Positions 43,279 through 53,418 of a stretch of DNA of 57,561 nt are shown here, in pieces. Numbering within the stretch: the stretch's first letter is position 1; every line of letters starts with the position of its first letter. The notes beneath the pieces are model-generated. The model was not told the DNA's origin. It saw only the letters and a list, made by a program, of their open reading frames with translations, and did not search any database. Made by a program: the position numbers and the translations under genes. Origin of the DNA: an uncultured Burkholderiales bacterium (lineage in GTDB: Bacteria > Pseudomonadota > Gammaproteobacteria > Burkholderiales > Burkholderiaceae_E); NCBI GenBank assembly GCA_903903975.1, contig CAIVAS010000266.1, positions 1 to 57,561 on the forward strand, written 5' to 3'.

Positions 43279-46200
43279 TCAACCGAGCTTGCCGCGCTGC
43301 TCGATCAGACGCACCAGCGTCGTCTCGAAGCCGCCAAGGCGCTCGCGCTCCTGGGCGACCACTGCCGCAGGCGCGCGATCGACGAAACCGGCATTACCGA
43401 GTTTGGCCTGGGCACGATTGACCTCGGTCCGCACGCGTTCGATTTCGCGCTCGAGCCGATCGCGCTCGGCGCCGACATCGATCTCGACCTGCAGCATCAG
43501 CCTGAAGTCGCCGACGATCTGGACCGGCGCGATCGAGTCCTGCGGCAGTGCCTCGACGGCCACCACGCCCGACAGCTTGGCCAGCGCCTGCAGATAGGGC
43601 GCATGCAGCGCGATTCGGGCGGCGTCGCCCGCGATCACCAGCGGCAGCTTCACTGCGGGCGAGATCGTCATCTCGCCACGCAGCGCGCGGCAGGCGTCGA
43701 TCATCTGTCGAAGCTCGGCCACGGTCGCTTCGCTCACGGTATCGATCTTGCCCGGCTGGCTCACCGGATAGCGCTGCGACATGATCGAGAACCGGCTTTG
43801 TGCGATCGCTTCATCGAGTGCTGCGCCGGTGAGCGGCGCCTGGCCGGGTTCGCCATAGCGATTGGCAAGCGGGGCAACTTTCTGCCAGAGCTCTTCGGTG
43901 ATGAAGGGAATGATCGGATGAGCCAGCCGCAGGATGGTCTCGAGCACGCTCAGCAAAGTGCGCCGCGTGGCCCGCTGAACCGCTTCATCCGGCGATGCGA
44001 GGTTGACCTTGGCCAGCTCCAGATACCAGTCGCAGTAGTTGTTCCACACGAACTCATAAATCTCGCGGGCGGCATTGTCGAAGCGGTATTCGCTGAGCGC
44101 CGCGTCAACCGAGGCCTCGACCCGCTGCAGCTGCGAACTGATCCAGCGGTCGACCGGCGTGAAGTAAAGATAGCCGCCGGGCACGCACTGATCGGCCGTG
44201 TGCGGTGCATAGCCACAGTCGCGTCCTTCGGTCTGCATCAGCACGAATCGCGTGGCGTTCCAGAGCTTGTTGCAGAAATTGCGGTAGCCCTCGCAGCGAT
44301 TGAGGTCGAAGTTGAGCGTGCGCGCGAAGGTTGCCAGCGAGGCGAAGGTAAAGCGCACCGCATCGGCACCGTAGGCCGGTATGCCCGACGGATAGCCCTT
44401 GCGGATTGATTTGGCGATGCGGGCCTTGTGATCGTCGCGCAGCAGGCCGACGGTTGATTTTTCGAGCAGACGCTCGAGGGTGATGCCGTCGATCAGGTCG
44501 AGCGGATCGATGGTATTGCCCTTGGATTTCGACATCTTCTGGCCTTCGGCGTCGCGCACGATGGCATTGATGTAGACATCCCTGAACGGCACCTTGCCGG
44601 TGAAGAAGGTGGTCATCATCACCATCCGGGCGACCCAGAAGAAGATGATGTCAAAGCCGGTCACCAGCACTGCTGACGGCAGGTAGCGATCGAGGTCGGT
44701 CGACCGCTCAGGCCAGCCGAGCGACGTGAACGGCACCAGCGCTGACGAGAACCAGGTGTCAAGCACATCGGCATCGCGCACCAGCGCACCGCGCCAGCCG
44801 GCGCGCTCGGCCTGCTCGCGCGCATCGTCTTCGTTGCGGGCAACAAACACCGTGCCGTCGTGAATCGCCGCGCCGCTGTCGTCGGCCTTGTACCAGGCTG
44901 GAATCTGATGGCCCCACCAGAGCTGACGCGAGATGCACCAGTCCTGGATGTTGTTCATCCAGTGGTCATAGGTGCTGCGCCAGTGATCGGGCACAAACCT
45001 GACTTCGCCATCTGCAACCACCTTCAGGCACACGTCGGCAATCGACTGGCCAGGAAAGAAGCTGTTGTCGTGATCGCGCCGGCTCATCGCCACGAACCAC
45101 TGATCGGTGAGCATCGGTTCGACGATCACACCGGTGCGTGCCGAGCGCGGCACGGTGAGTTTGTGCGGCTTTTCGCTCACCAGCAGCCCGGCGCTGCGAA
45201 GGTCTTCGAGGACTTTGGCTCGCGCGTCGAAACGGTCGAGCCCCTGGTAGGCAGGGGGGGCGGCATCCGAGATCGTGGCGGTCAGCGTCAGCACATTGAT
45301 CGCCTGCAGCCCGTGACGCTCGCCCACCTTGTAGTCGTTGAAGTCGTGAGCCGGCGTGATCTTGACGCAGCCGGTGCCAAAGGCCGGGTCGACATAGTCG
45401 TCGGCAATGATCGGAATCTCGCGCCAGCCGGTGCCATCGGTCGAGCCGTTTGAGAGCGGCAAGCGAAGTCGCCTGCCGACCAGGGGCGCATAGCGCGGAT
45501 CGTCGGGATGCACCGCGACCGCGGTGTCGCCCAGCATGGTCTCCGGGCGAGTAGTAGCGACGATCAGCGAGTCGACCACGACCGAGCGAGCAGGCTCGTC
45601 CGCGGTGGCCGGCAGGTCGATGGTGACCGCATCGCCCGCGAGCGGATATCGGATCTCCCAGATGCGGCCGTCTTCTTCTTCGCTGTCGACCTCGAGGTCG
45701 GAGACCGCGGTCTGCAGCGTCGGGTCCCAGTTCACCAATCGCTTGCCGCGATAGATCAGGCCCTGTTCATGCAGTTGCACGAACACCTCGAGCACCGACG
45801 CGCTCATCGCCGCGTCCATGGTGAAGTAGCCAGCGCGCGCTTTGGCGGTATCGGCATAGTCCCAGTTGGCGCTGGTGCCGAGCCGGCGCATCTGGCCGAT
45901 GATGGTGTCGCCCGATTGCTGCTTCCATTGCCAGACGCGATCGAGAAAGGCCGCCCTGCCGAGATCGTGGCGGGTCTTGCCTTCGGCCTGCAACTGGCGC
46001 TCCACGACCACCTGCGTGGCAATGCCGGCATGGTCGGTACCGACCACCCAATTGGTGTCGGCCCCTTTCATGCGCTGCCATCGGATCAGCGTGTCCATCA
46101 GGGTCTGCTGGAAGGCATGGCCCATGTGAAGTGTGCCGGTGACATTCGGTGGCGGCAGCTGGATGCAATAGCCGGCGCTCGTGTCAGATGGCGCGTTGGC

Positions 46201-46344
46201 GCTGTCCTGCGGGGGCGCGGCAGGCGGGTTGCGAAACAGTCCGCGCTCGTCCCAGACCGGGTACCACCGTGCTTCAATGGCAGCGGGCTCGAAACTCTTG
46301 GCAAGCGCAGCGTCTGCTGCGTCGCGCGATGGCGGGACGTTCAT
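43279..46344 (-). CDS. valS: Valyl-tRNA synthetase
   Basis: A 1021-residue class I synthetase charging tRNA-Val and editing Thr-tRNA-Val. The HIGH motif is [14 protein letters not shown], the KMSKS motif is [14 protein letters not shown], and the editing region holds [19 protein letters not shown]. The C-terminal coiled coil (about residues 950-1021: [19 protein letters not shown]) is complete. It begins with ATG at 46344 and a -10-like TATAAT lies 40 bp upstream. It bounds the accessory island on the right. Order holC - small protein - valS is common in Burkholderiales. Confidence 0.97.
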   Translation of the reverse strand: MNVPPSRDAADAALAKSFEPAAIEARWYPVWDERGLFRNPPAAPPQDSANAPSDTSAGYCIQLPPPNVTGTLHMGHAFQQTLMDTLIRWQRMKGADTNWVVGTDHAGIATQVVVERQLQAEGKTRHDLGRAAFLDRVWQWKQQSGDTIIGQMRRLGTSANWDYADTAKARAGYFTMDAAMSASVLEVFVQLHEQGLIYRGKRLVNWDPTLQTAVSDLEVDSEEEDGRIWEIRYPLAGDAVTIDLPATADEPARSVVVDSLIVATTRPETMLGDTAVAVHPDDPRYAPLVGRRLRLPLSNGSTDGTGWREIPIIADDYVDPAFGTGCVKITPAHDFNDYKVGERHGLQAINVLTLTATISDAAPPAYQGLDRFDARAKVLEDLRSAGLLVSEKPHKLTVPRSARTGVIVEPMLTDQWFVAMSRRDHDNSFFPGQSIADVCLKVVADGEVRFVPDHWRSTYDHWMNNIQDWCISRQLWWGHQIPAWYKADDSGAAIHDGTVFVARNEDDAREQAERAGWRGALVRDADVLDTWFSSALVPFTSLGWPERSTDLDRYLPSAVLVTGFDIIFFWVARMVMMTTFFTGKVPFRDVYINAIVRDAEGQKMSKSKGNTIDPLDLIDGITLERLLEKSTVGLLRDDHKARIAKSIRKGYPSGIPAYGADAVRFTFASLATFARTLNFDLNRCEGYRNFCNKLWNATRFVLMQTEGRDCGYAPHTADQCVPGGYLYFTPVDRWISSQLQRVEASVDAALSEYRFDNAAREIYEFVWNNYCDWYLELAKVNLASPDEAVQRATRRTLLSVLETILRLAHPIIPFITEELWQKVAPLANRYGEPGQAPLTGAALDEAIAQSRFSIMSQRYPVSQPGKIDTVSEATVAELRQMIDACRALRGEMTISPAVKLPLVIAGDAARIALHAPYLQALAKLSGVVAVEALPQDSIAPVQIVGDFRLMLQVEIDVGAERDRLEREIERVRTEVNRAQAKLGNAGFVDRAPAAVVAQERERLGGFETTLVRLIEQRGKLG

Positions 46345-46383
46345 CGGGTGTTGACCTGGAAAGAAAGCCGAAAAAAGAGCCGC

Positions 46384-46389
46384 ATTATA
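46384..46389 (-). promoter_or_regulatory. Candidate -10 box for valS
   Basis: A perfect TATAAT on the minus strand lies 40 bp before the valS ATG; no good -35 hexamer is present at 16-18 bp, so confidence is limited. Confidence 0.4.
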
Positions 46390-46459
46390 GGAGAACTGCC
46401 TTGGTGAACTGCGTTGGAGAGCTGACGGATTGGGCTGGCCGCAATCCTGCTTTTGCGGC

Positions 46460-46822
46460 TCAGGAACGGGTATCCGGATGTTTCACGCGCACCCTGGCAA
46501 TTTCGAGCGCCACCGCCTCGTCGATCGCGGCCTGCATGCGCTGGCGCAGCGTTTCGTGCAGTGTGCGTGAGACCGAATCGACAGCCGGCGCAAGCGCCGT
46601 TTGCAGGGCTCTGTGCAATTCGACATCCAGTACCGCGCCAATCCGCTCGGCCAGATGGTCACTGACCTGTCTGCGAACCCGGTCGGCGACCTCATCCCAA
46701 TCGATCTCGCGCAGGGCTTTGGGAAGATTCTCGGCAGAGTAGGCGGGCACCTCGACGATCTCGGTGAGCATGGGAATCGCTTCGCTGCCGGGTTTTGGCG
46801 GTGCACTGCCGGAATTGCTCAT
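46460..46822 (-). CDS. Conserved hypothetical protein (DUF2486-like)
   Basis: A 120-residue, mostly helical protein: [19 protein letters not shown], then amphipathic helices [20 protein letters not shown] and [20 protein letters not shown]. It resembles the small betaproteobacterial proteins encoded between holC and valS (I recall DUF2486). No signal peptide, no known function. ATG 46822 is favoured over the longer frame to 46891, which adds 23 low-quality residues. Confidence 0.7.
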   Translation of the reverse strand: MSNSGSAPPKPGSEAIPMLTEIVEVPAYSAENLPKALREIDWDEVADRVRRQVSDHLAERIGAVLDVELHRALQTALAPAVDSVSRTLHETLRQRMQAAIDEAVALEIARVRVKHPDTRS

Positions 46823-46908
46823 GATGGGGATCTCTGCAGGAACGGGGTGAATCCGGAAGGGGGGACTGGGAAACCTAAGTCGCCAAGCCAAGTGGCCAGA
46901 ACGCGTGG

Positions 46909-47343
46909 TCAGCGTTTCGCCTCAATTGCGGCGATATCGTGAGTCGTGACCTGATAACCCCGGTCGCGATAAAAGCGCCAGCGTTCGCGGCCGGGCTCAC
47001 GATCGGCCTGATCAACACTCACCACCTCGATCAGGCGCTCGAAGCGGGCGAATCCGGTGGGCGTGTTCAGGCCGAGGTTGACGAGCACTTCGTGACAAGA
47101 CACCTGATCGGCGGTCGTGCCCAGCAGTATCGGCGTTTCGGACTCGAGCGGGTCGCCAGTCATCACATGCGGAATGAAATCGGTGGCACTGAAGGCCCAC
47201 AAGGCCTGGTCAAAGGCAGCGAGCAGCGACGGGTCATCGGCGCAGACCAGAACCCGCTGGCCGGTCCGATAGATCTTGCGCACCAGCCGGCAGCCATAGA
47301 CCAGCTTGTCCGGGGCGTTGAAATGAAAATCGACTCGGGTCAA
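46909..47343 (-). CDS. holC: DNA polymerase III subunit chi
   Basis: A 144-residue clamp-loader accessory protein that binds SSB and psi. The sequence VDFHFNAPDKLVYGCRLVRK, RVLVCADDPSLLAAFDQALW and ATDFIPHV match HolC; the length is normal. It lies between pepA and the small conserved gene, a common arrangement, all on the minus strand. Confidence 0.92.
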   Translation of the reverse strand: MTRVDFHFNAPDKLVYGCRLVRKIYRTGQRVLVCADDPSLLAAFDQALWAFSATDFIPHVMTGDPLESETPILLGTTADQVSCHEVLVNLGLNTPTGFARFERLIEVVSVDQADREPGRERWRFYRDRGYQVTTHDIAAIEAKR

Positions 47344-47428
47344 TGCCGCCGCCCTGACATGCTCAGGTCTGTGCTTGCGCTTGCCGCCGTGCTCAATGCG
47401 GTGACCAGCGCTGTCTTTCGCGTCGCGC

Positions 47429-48907
47429 TCAGGATGCCGCGCGTCCGAGCACGAAGCGTGTCAGCAGGCCCACCGGACGGCCGCTGGCGCCTTTTTGCGC
47501 GCCACTCTTCCAGGCCGTTCCGGCGATGTCGAGGTGCGCCCATTCGTAGGACTTGGTGTATCGCGCCAGGAAACAGGCCGCTGTCACCGCGCCGCCGGCG
47601 CGGCTACCCACATTGCTCATATCGGCAAAGTTGGATTTGAGCCCCTCCTGATATTCGTCATCAAGCGGCATGCGCCAGCAGGTGTCGCTGGCTTCGCGCC
47701 CGCATCCGGCAAGCTCACTGGCGAGTGTGTCGCTGCGGGTGAAAAGACCGCTGTGATGGTTGCCCAGGGCGATCACGCAGGCACCGGTGAGGGTGGCAAT
47801 ATCGACGACCGCCGCCGGCTTGAAACGCTCGACATAGGTGAGCGCGTCGCACAGGATCAGCCTGCCTTCAGCGTCTGTATTGAGGATTTCGATGGTCTGT
47901 CCGGACATGCTGGTCACGACGTCGCCAGGGCGTGTCGCGCGGCCCGAAGGCATGTTTTCGCAGGCCGGTATCACGCCGATCAGATTGACCCGCGGGCCGA
48001 TCGCTGCAATCGCGCGCATCGTGCCCAGCACCGAGGCCGCGCCGCACATGTCGAACTTCATTTCGTCCATCTCGGGGGCCGGCTTGAGCGAAATGCCGCC
48101 GGTGTCGAAGGTGATGCCCTTGCCGACCAGCACGATCGGGGCCGTCTTTGCGGCAGCGCCCTCATAGCGGATCACGATGAACTTCGGCGGCAGGTCGGAG
48201 CCTTGGGCGACTGCCAGCAGCGAGCCCATCTTGAGGCTTTCCATCTGCTTGCGTTCAAGGACTTCGACCTTGAGTCCGAACTGCTTGCCGAGCTTGCGGG
48301 CAGCGTCGGCGAGATAGGCCGGTGTGCAGACATTGCCCGGGAGATTGCCGAGGTCGCGCGCGAGGTCGGTTCCGTCGGACAAGGCGGTGGCGACCTTCAG
48401 CTCTGCATTGATGGCGGTCGCGTCAGTGCGCTCACAGCCGATCGCCAGCGAGCCCGGGCCACGGGGAGCCGGCTCGGGTTTGCTCTTCATAGTGTCGAAG
48501 CGATAGGCCAGATCACGGGCAATCAGTGCCTGGGTGCGCGCTTTCCAGCCTGCGCTGCGGCCGGTGACCTCGGCATCACCCAGCCACGAGACCGCATCGC
48601 GCGCGCCGGTCGATTGCAAGCTGCGCAGTGCCGCACGCGCTGCGTCGGTGAAGGTTTTCTCAGTGATTGGGCCGGTGTCGCCAAGCGATACCAGCAGAAC
48701 TCGCTCGATGGTCCCCGACAGCCCCACCAGCAGCGTGGAGCCTGCCTTGGCCGCCAGGTCGCCCCGGCCGATGGCTGCGGCGATTGCGCCACCGCTTGCG
48801 GCATCGATGGCTTTTGCCGATGCGGTGGGCTTGCCGCCGAGGACCGCAATGATGGCGCATCCGGTGCGGGTCTTCTCGGGCGCGGTGGTCTTTGTGCTAA
48901 ATTGCAT
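47429..48907 (-). CDS. pepA: Leucyl aminopeptidase (M17)
   Basis: A 492-residue two-zinc/manganese exopeptidase removing N-terminal residues; some homologues also bind DNA. The M17 signature [14 protein letters not shown] is present, with [16 protein letters not shown] (metal-binding Lys and Asp) and [13 protein letters not shown]. The stop leaves 85 bp before holC. It is divergent from lptF with 68 bp between start codons, a shared control region. AGGA lies upstream of its ATG. Confidence 0.96.
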   Translation of the reverse strand: MQFSTKTTAPEKTRTGCAIIAVLGGKPTASAKAIDAASGGAIAAAIGRGDLAAKAGSTLLVGLSGTIERVLLVSLGDTGPITEKTFTDAARAALRSLQSTGARDAVSWLGDAEVTGRSAGWKARTQALIARDLAYRFDTMKSKPEPAPRGPGSLAIGCERTDATAINAELKVATALSDGTDLARDLGNLPGNVCTPAYLADAARKLGKQFGLKVEVLERKQMESLKMGSLLAVAQGSDLPPKFIVIRYEGAAAKTAPIVLVGKGITFDTGGISLKPAPEMDEMKFDMCGAASVLGTMRAIAAIGPRVNLIGVIPACENMPSGRATRPGDVVTSMSGQTIEILNTDAEGRLILCDALTYVERFKPAAVVDIATLTGACVIALGNHHSGLFTRSDTLASELAGCGREASDTCWRMPLDDEYQEGLKSNFADMSNVGSRAGGAVTAACFLARYTKSYEWAHLDIAGTAWKSGAQKGASGRPVGLLTRFVLGRAAS

Positions 48908-48975
48908 CGAGGTGGTTCCTGGGCGATTTGTCAGGGCCGAACCTGTCGATTATATGCGAGCCTTTCCAGCCGACG

Positions 48976-50130
48976 ATGCTCTTCAAACAGGCACTTCGTC
49001 GTGACCTGATCAACCTGGCGGGCGCTGTCTTCGCAACGCTCTTCACGATCATGGTGACCACCACGCTGATCCGCCTTCTTGGCCGCGCAGCGTCCAATCT
49101 GGTGGCGACCGCCGACGTGTTGCCCCTGATCGCGTTCGCGGCGGTCAATTACATTCCGGTCCTGCTGATCCTCACGGTCTACATGACGGTGCTGGTGGCG
49201 CTGTCGCGTTCCTATCGCGACTCCGAGATGGTCATCTGGTTCGCCAGCGGCCAGTCACTGACCGCCTGGATCAATCCGGTGTTTCGTTTTGCGGCGCCGT
49301 TTCTGGGTCTGATTGCGGCGGTGGGTCTTTTCGTCGGGCCCTGGGCCAGCCAGCAGGCCGACATCTATCAGCGGCGCTTCGAGCAGCGCGAAGACGTCTC
49401 GCGGGTGGCTCCCGGACAGTTTCGCGAATCGGGCGGCAGCAACCGGGTCTTCTTCGTGGAGTCGATCAGCGCCGACCAGACGCAGGTACGCAATGTGTTC
49501 ATCACCCAATTCATCGACGGCAGGCTGACCGTGGTCGCCTCAACCGGCGGGCGCGTCGAGGTGCAGCCTGATTCGCAGCGATTTCTGGTTCTCGAGAATG
49601 GGCATCGGTGGGATGGCCTGTGGGGCGGCAACGAATATCGCCTGATGGAGTTCGAGCGCTATGGCCTGCTGCTCGATGGCGGCACCAGTGCAAAGGCCGA
49701 CGCCTCCACCCGGCTGATGTCGACCATGGATCTCATCGCCGATCCGACACCGTCGCACCTTGGTGAACTGATCTGGCGCGTTGGCCTGCCGCTGTCGGGC
49801 GCCACGCTCACGCTGCTCGCGATTCCGCTGGCCTTTGTCAATCCGCGGGTCGGCCAGTCGGTCAACATCGTGCTGGCGGTGCTGATTTACGTCATCTACA
49901 GCAACGTGACCAGTCTGATGCAGGTCTGGGTCGCGCAAGGCCGCGTGTCGTTTGCCCTGGCGCTGATCGCCACCCATGCGGCGGTCTTGTCGATTGCAGC
50001 CTTCCTGTTCTGGCGTCGCACCACGCTTGTCCGACTGTTGCCGGCCTGGTTGCCGGGCCTGTCGTCATGGCGTTCGGCGCGATCTGCATCGGGCGGCTCG
50101 CCCGGCCCCGGCGCGGGGGCTGCACCATGA
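48976..50130 (+). CDS. lptF: Lipopolysaccharide export permease LptF
   Basis: A 384-residue inner-membrane component of the LptB2FGC exporter that extracts LPS. It begins MLFKQALRRDLINLAGAVFA with six transmembrane segments and a large periplasmic beta-jellyroll (about residues 120-260). IRLLGRAASNLV and FVNPRVGQSVNI are typical. The ATG at 48976 replaces the longer frame start (48928), which adds 16 residues atypical of the family. ATGA overlap with lptG indicates coupled translation. Confidence 0.93.
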   Translation: MLFKQALRRDLINLAGAVFATLFTIMVTTTLIRLLGRAASNLVATADVLPLIAFAAVNYIPVLLILTVYMTVLVALSRSYRDSEMVIWFASGQSLTAWINPVFRFAAPFLGLIAAVGLFVGPWASQQADIYQRRFEQREDVSRVAPGQFRESGGSNRVFFVESISADQTQVRNVFITQFIDGRLTVVASTGGRVEVQPDSQRFLVLENGHRWDGLWGGNEYRLMEFERYGLLLDGGTSAKADASTRLMSTMDLIADPTPSHLGELIWRVGLPLSGATLTLLAIPLAFVNPRVGQSVNIVLAVLIYVIYSNVTSLMQVWVAQGRVSFALALIATHAAVLSIAAFLFWRRTTLVRLLPAWLPGLSSWRSARSASGGSPGPGAGAAP

Positions 50131-51260
50131 GGCTGGTGGGCCGCTATCTGGCGCGAGAGATCAGCCTCGGCGTGCTCTTTGTGCTGTTCGGCTTTCTCGG
50201 TTTGTTCGCTTTTTTCGATCTGGTCGGCGAACTCGATGACCTCGGTCGCGGCGGTTATCGCATCCAGCATGCAATTGCCTATGTCCTGCTGACCCTGCCA
50301 AGCCATGTCTACGAACTCATGCCAATCGCGGCGCTGATCGGCGCGATCTATGCGCTCGCGCAGTTCGCCTCACACTCCGAATTCACCGCGATGCGGGCCG
50401 CGGGCATGGGCCGCAAAATAGCGCTTCGCGGTGTGCTGGTGGCGGGTGTCCTCTTTGCGTTGCTCACGGCGTTTTTCGGCGAGGTGGTCGCGCCACCTGC
50501 CGAGCGACTGGCGCAAAGTATTCGCCTGACGGCCACCGGTTCGCGGGTGAGCGCGCAGTTTCGCTCGGGTATGTGGATCAAGGACACCGTTCGCAACTCG
50601 GCAGGCGAAGCCGAGTACCTGCGCTTCGTGAATGTCGGTGAAATCCTGCCCGATGCCTCGCTCGAGCGCATGCAGATCTTCGAGTTCGATGCATCGTTTG
50701 CGCTTCGCTCGGTCATCCGCGCAGGTCACGCCGTCTATGACGGCAAGTCAGGGTGGCAGCTGTCCGACATCGAAGAGACCCGATTTATCGCGGGGCGCAG
50801 CGCCGATGCCTTGCCGACGCTCGAGTCGAAGGTGATTCGCGAGCCGTCGCGCCTGTGGCCCTCCGAGATCGGTCCCGACATCGTTCGCGTCGCGATGGTC
50901 GAACCAGAGCGCATGTCGCTGATCGGGCTGGTGCAGTACACACAGCATCTTTACGAGAATCGCCAGAATGCGCAGCGCTACGAAATCGCCCTCTGGAAAA
51001 AAATCATTTATCCGCTGGCAGTGCTGGTCATGATGACGCTCGCACTGCCTTTCGGCTATCTGCAGGTCAGAGCCGGCAGCATTGGCTACAAAGTTTTTTC
51101 CGGCATCATGCTCGGTGTGGTGTTTCACTTCATGAACGGACTCTTTTCTCACCTCGGTCTTCTGAACACCTGGCCGGCATGGGTGTCGGTCAGTATTCCG
51201 AGTCTGGTGGCATTCGCGCTTGCGCTGTCGATGCTCGGCTGGGTCGGGCGGATGCGATGA
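50127..51260 (+). CDS. lptG: Lipopolysaccharide export permease LptG
   Basis: A 377-residue partner of LptF with the same fold: MRLVGRYLAREISLGVLFVL, six helices and a periplasmic domain. AALIGAIYALAQFASHSEFTAMRAAGM matches the coupling-helix region. It starts in an ATGA overlap with the lptF stop, and its own TGA overlaps the next gene by 4 bp, so lptF-lptG-cbiX form one transcript. Confidence 0.94.
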   Translation: MRLVGRYLAREISLGVLFVLFGFLGLFAFFDLVGELDDLGRGGYRIQHAIAYVLLTLPSHVYELMPIAALIGAIYALAQFASHSEFTAMRAAGMGRKIALRGVLVAGVLFALLTAFFGEVVAPPAERLAQSIRLTATGSRVSAQFRSGMWIKDTVRNSAGEAEYLRFVNVGEILPDASLERMQIFEFDASFALRSVIRAGHAVYDGKSGWQLSDIEETRFIAGRSADALPTLESKVIREPSRLWPSEIGPDIVRVAMVEPERMSLIGLVQYTQHLYENRQNAQRYEIALWKKIIYPLAVLVMMTLALPFGYLQVRAGSIGYKVFSGIMLGVVFHFMNGLFSHLGLLNTWPAWVSVSIPSLVAFALALSMLGWVGRMR

Positions 51261-51658
51261 GCTCACTCGATCAGGGCTTGGTGCTCTTCGGGCATGGCGC
51301 ACGTGATCCGCGCTGGGCCGACACCATGAAGGCGCTTGCCGGGCGCATTGGCGCCCTCAATCCTGGCGTGCCGCTGCAGTTGGCCTATCTCGAATTCATG
51401 AGCCCCGACCTGTCGGTGGCGGTTGATGCCCTGGTCGCGCAGGGCGTTCGTACGATCGTGGTGGTGCCGGTGTTTCTGGCAGCAGGCGGCCATGTGCTGC
51501 GTGATCTTCCCGACCGATTGGCCGCGATCGCCGATCAGCACCCTGGGCTGCAGGTGAAAGTCGAACCGGCGCTTGGCAGCCAGGCCTCGGTCATTGATGC
51601 GATGGCCGGTGTTTGCGTCGACGCTTTGCAGCGTCCGAAAAAACCGGTGGACGAATGA
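51257..51658 (+). CDS. CbiX/sirohydrochlorin chelatase-like protein
   Basis: A 133-residue single-domain CbiX-S protein that would insert cobalt, nickel or iron into sirohydrochlorin. It begins MSSLDQGLVLFGHGARDPRW (catalytic His in GHGARDPR) and has LEFMSPDLSVAVDAL and VVVPVFLAAGGHVLRDLP, with the second metal-binding His. ATG lies in an ATGA overlap with lptG. Short versions of the family can be orphan chelatases; the metal cannot be predicted. Confidence 0.9.
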   Translation: MSSLDQGLVLFGHGARDPRWADTMKALAGRIGALNPGVPLQLAYLEFMSPDLSVAVDALVAQGVRTIVVVPVFLAAGGHVLRDLPDRLAAIADQHPGLQVKVEPALGSQASVIDAMAGVCVDALQRPKKPVDE

Positions 51659-51756
51659 GGACGGTTTCGCTAGGATCAGGCCCTGTTCGGAATGCAGAAT
51701 GTCATTCTGAAAAAGAATATTGAGGAGGAGGAGAGGCAGCAAAGCTGCCAATTCAG

Positions 51757-51786
51757 GGCGCACGGTAACGTGCGCCTTTTTCTTTT
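51757..51786 (+). terminator. Rho-independent terminator of the lptFG-cbiX unit
   Basis: GGCGCACG, GTAA loop and CGTGCGCC form a perfect 8-bp stem (51757-51776) followed by TTTTTCTTTT. It lies 98 bp after the chelatase stop and 55 bp before the TRAP binding-protein gene. Confidence 0.9.
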
Positions 51787-51840
51787 GGGGCTGCTGTAAA
51801 CTCCGACGAGGTCTCTCGCCCTATCCCCTGAAGGCTCGCG

Positions 51841-52854
51841 ATGAACAAATCATTTATTTTTTTCCTGGCCGGCGCGGGCCTGATGGCCATCCAGACGGCT
51901 GCAAGCGCTCAGGTTGTTCTAACCGCCTCGAGCTGGCTCGGCCCCAATCACACGCTGTCGCAGACCCAAGCGAAATGGTGTGACGACGTTACCGCGGCAA
52001 CGTCTGCTCGCGTCAAGTGCAACATCCTCCCCAAACCGGTCGTGGCGCCGCCTGCGACCTTCGATGCGGTCCGTGACGGACTGGCCGATCTCTCCTACAG
52101 CGTGCACGGCTACACCCCGGGTCGTTATGTCTCCACGCAACTGGTCGAGCTGCCATTCATGGGTGATTCGGCTGAAGTCACCTCAGTCGCCTATCAGCGC
52201 ATCTACGAAAAATCGCTCGCCAAACTCGGCGAACACAAAGGCCTGAAGGTGCTTGCGGTCTTCACGCATGGCCCGGGCATCGTCTTCAATTCGAAGCGGT
52301 CGATCAATTCGCTGGCCGATATGCAGGGTCTGAAATTCAGGGTCGGTGGCGGCATCGTCAACGAAGTCGGTAAGGCGATGGGCGTCAATGTCACGCTCAA
52401 GCCGGCGCCCGAATCTTACGAACTCATGTCCTCGGGCGTGATGGATGGCGTGTTTTTTCCGGCTGAGTCGATCGAGTCTTTCAAGCTCGAAAAGCTCGTT
52501 CGCTACAAGACCACCTTCCCGGGCGGCCTGTACAACACCAGTTTTGCTTTCGTCATGAACGAGGGCACCTGGAACAAGATCGCCAAGGCCGACCAGGATG
52601 CGATCACGAAGCTGTCGGGTGAGACGGCTGCCCGTCAGTTCGGGCGCGGCTGGGATGCGGCCGATCGCCGCGGCAATGCCTTCATGCAGTCGAGCGGTGT
52701 CGCGATGCAATCTGCGTCGAAGGCGTTTGTCGATGAGGTCAAGGCCAAGACATCGGCCCTCGAAGCCAAATGGATTGCCGATGCCAGGGCCAAGGGGCTC
52801 GCCAATCCCGAGCAGGTCATCAAGGACTATCGCGCCGAAATCGCGAAGCAGTAA
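51841..52854 (+). CDS. TRAP transporter solute-binding protein (DctP family)
   Basis: A 337-residue periplasmic protein with an N-terminal signal peptide (SFIFFLAGAGLMAIQTAASA then QVVLTAS). Family stretches are FNSKRSINSLADMQGLKFRV, where the conserved ligand Arg of the family usually lies (FRV), and VMDGVFFPAESIESFKLEKL. The ligand is a carboxylate by family; the exact acid is unknown. It begins the P-Q-M TRAP operon. Confidence 0.92.
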   Translation: MNKSFIFFLAGAGLMAIQTAASAQVVLTASSWLGPNHTLSQTQAKWCDDVTAATSARVKCNILPKPVVAPPATFDAVRDGLADLSYSVHGYTPGRYVSTQLVELPFMGDSAEVTSVAYQRIYEKSLAKLGEHKGLKVLAVFTHGPGIVFNSKRSINSLADMQGLKFRVGGGIVNEVGKAMGVNVTLKPAPESYELMSSGVMDGVFFPAESIESFKLEKLVRYKTTFPGGLYNTSFAFVMNEGTWNKIAKADQDAITKLSGETAARQFGRGWDAADRRGNAFMQSSGVAMQSASKAFVDEVKAKTSALEAKWIADARAKGLANPEQVIKDYRAEIAKQ

Positions 52855-52912
52855 TCGCGCAGACTGGCTTGTGCCCGCCTGATCGACCGTCTGGCCTGCG
52901 TCCTGCCTCGCC

Positions 52913-53401
52913 GTGATTCGCGCACTTGAAAAAGCCCTTGGGTGGCTGGCGGCGGGCTGCCTTTTCGGCATGATGCTGCTGACCTTCGTCGACGTACTGG
53001 GTCGCAAGCTCCTTGATCACTCCTTGCCCGGCAGCCTGGAGGTCACCGAGCTGCTCATGCTCGGGCTGATTTTCGCAGGCCTGCCCCTGACCTCGCTGCG
53101 CGGCGAGCATGTCATTTTCGATCTGCTTGACCATCTCCTGCCGCAAGGGCTGCGAGCCGTGCAGGGCCTTGTCTCGAACCTGGTCTGCACAGCGCTGCTG
53201 GCTGGCGCGTCCTGGCTGGTGTTCGTACGGGCCGCGCGAACCGGCGTCGATGGCGATACCACTGCGCAGTTCCAGTGGCCGATGGCGCCTTTTCAGTATG
53301 CGGTCGGCGCGATGCTCGCGGTGACCGCGCTGATGCACCTGTTTCTGGCGGTTCGCCCGCCAGAGCAGCAGGCTGACGACCCCACCGCTGGCGCGGTCTA
53401 A
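52913..53401 (+). CDS. TRAP transporter small permease (DctQ family)
   Basis: A 162-residue, four-helix membrane protein: LEKALGWLAAGCLFGMMLLT, FVDVLGRKLLDHSLPGSLEV (family motif VxxR), LPLTSLRGEHVIFDLLDHLL and a final helix near AVGAMLAVTALMHLFL. It starts with GTG, 58 bp after the binding-protein gene, and precedes the large permease by 17 bp. Confidence 0.9.
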   Translation: MIRALEKALGWLAAGCLFGMMLLTFVDVLGRKLLDHSLPGSLEVTELLMLGLIFAGLPLTSLRGEHVIFDLLDHLLPQGLRAVQGLVSNLVCTALLAGASWLVFVRAARTGVDGDTTAQFQWPMAPFQYAVGAMLAVTALMHLFLAVRPPEQQADDPTAGAV

Positions 53402-53418
53402 TTCGCAGGGTGTCCTGA

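Noticed and set aside
51691-51798. Possible small gene starting MQNVILKKN
   Set aside because: 35 codons running through the terminator with no conservation evidence; kept only as part of the small-RNA idea.
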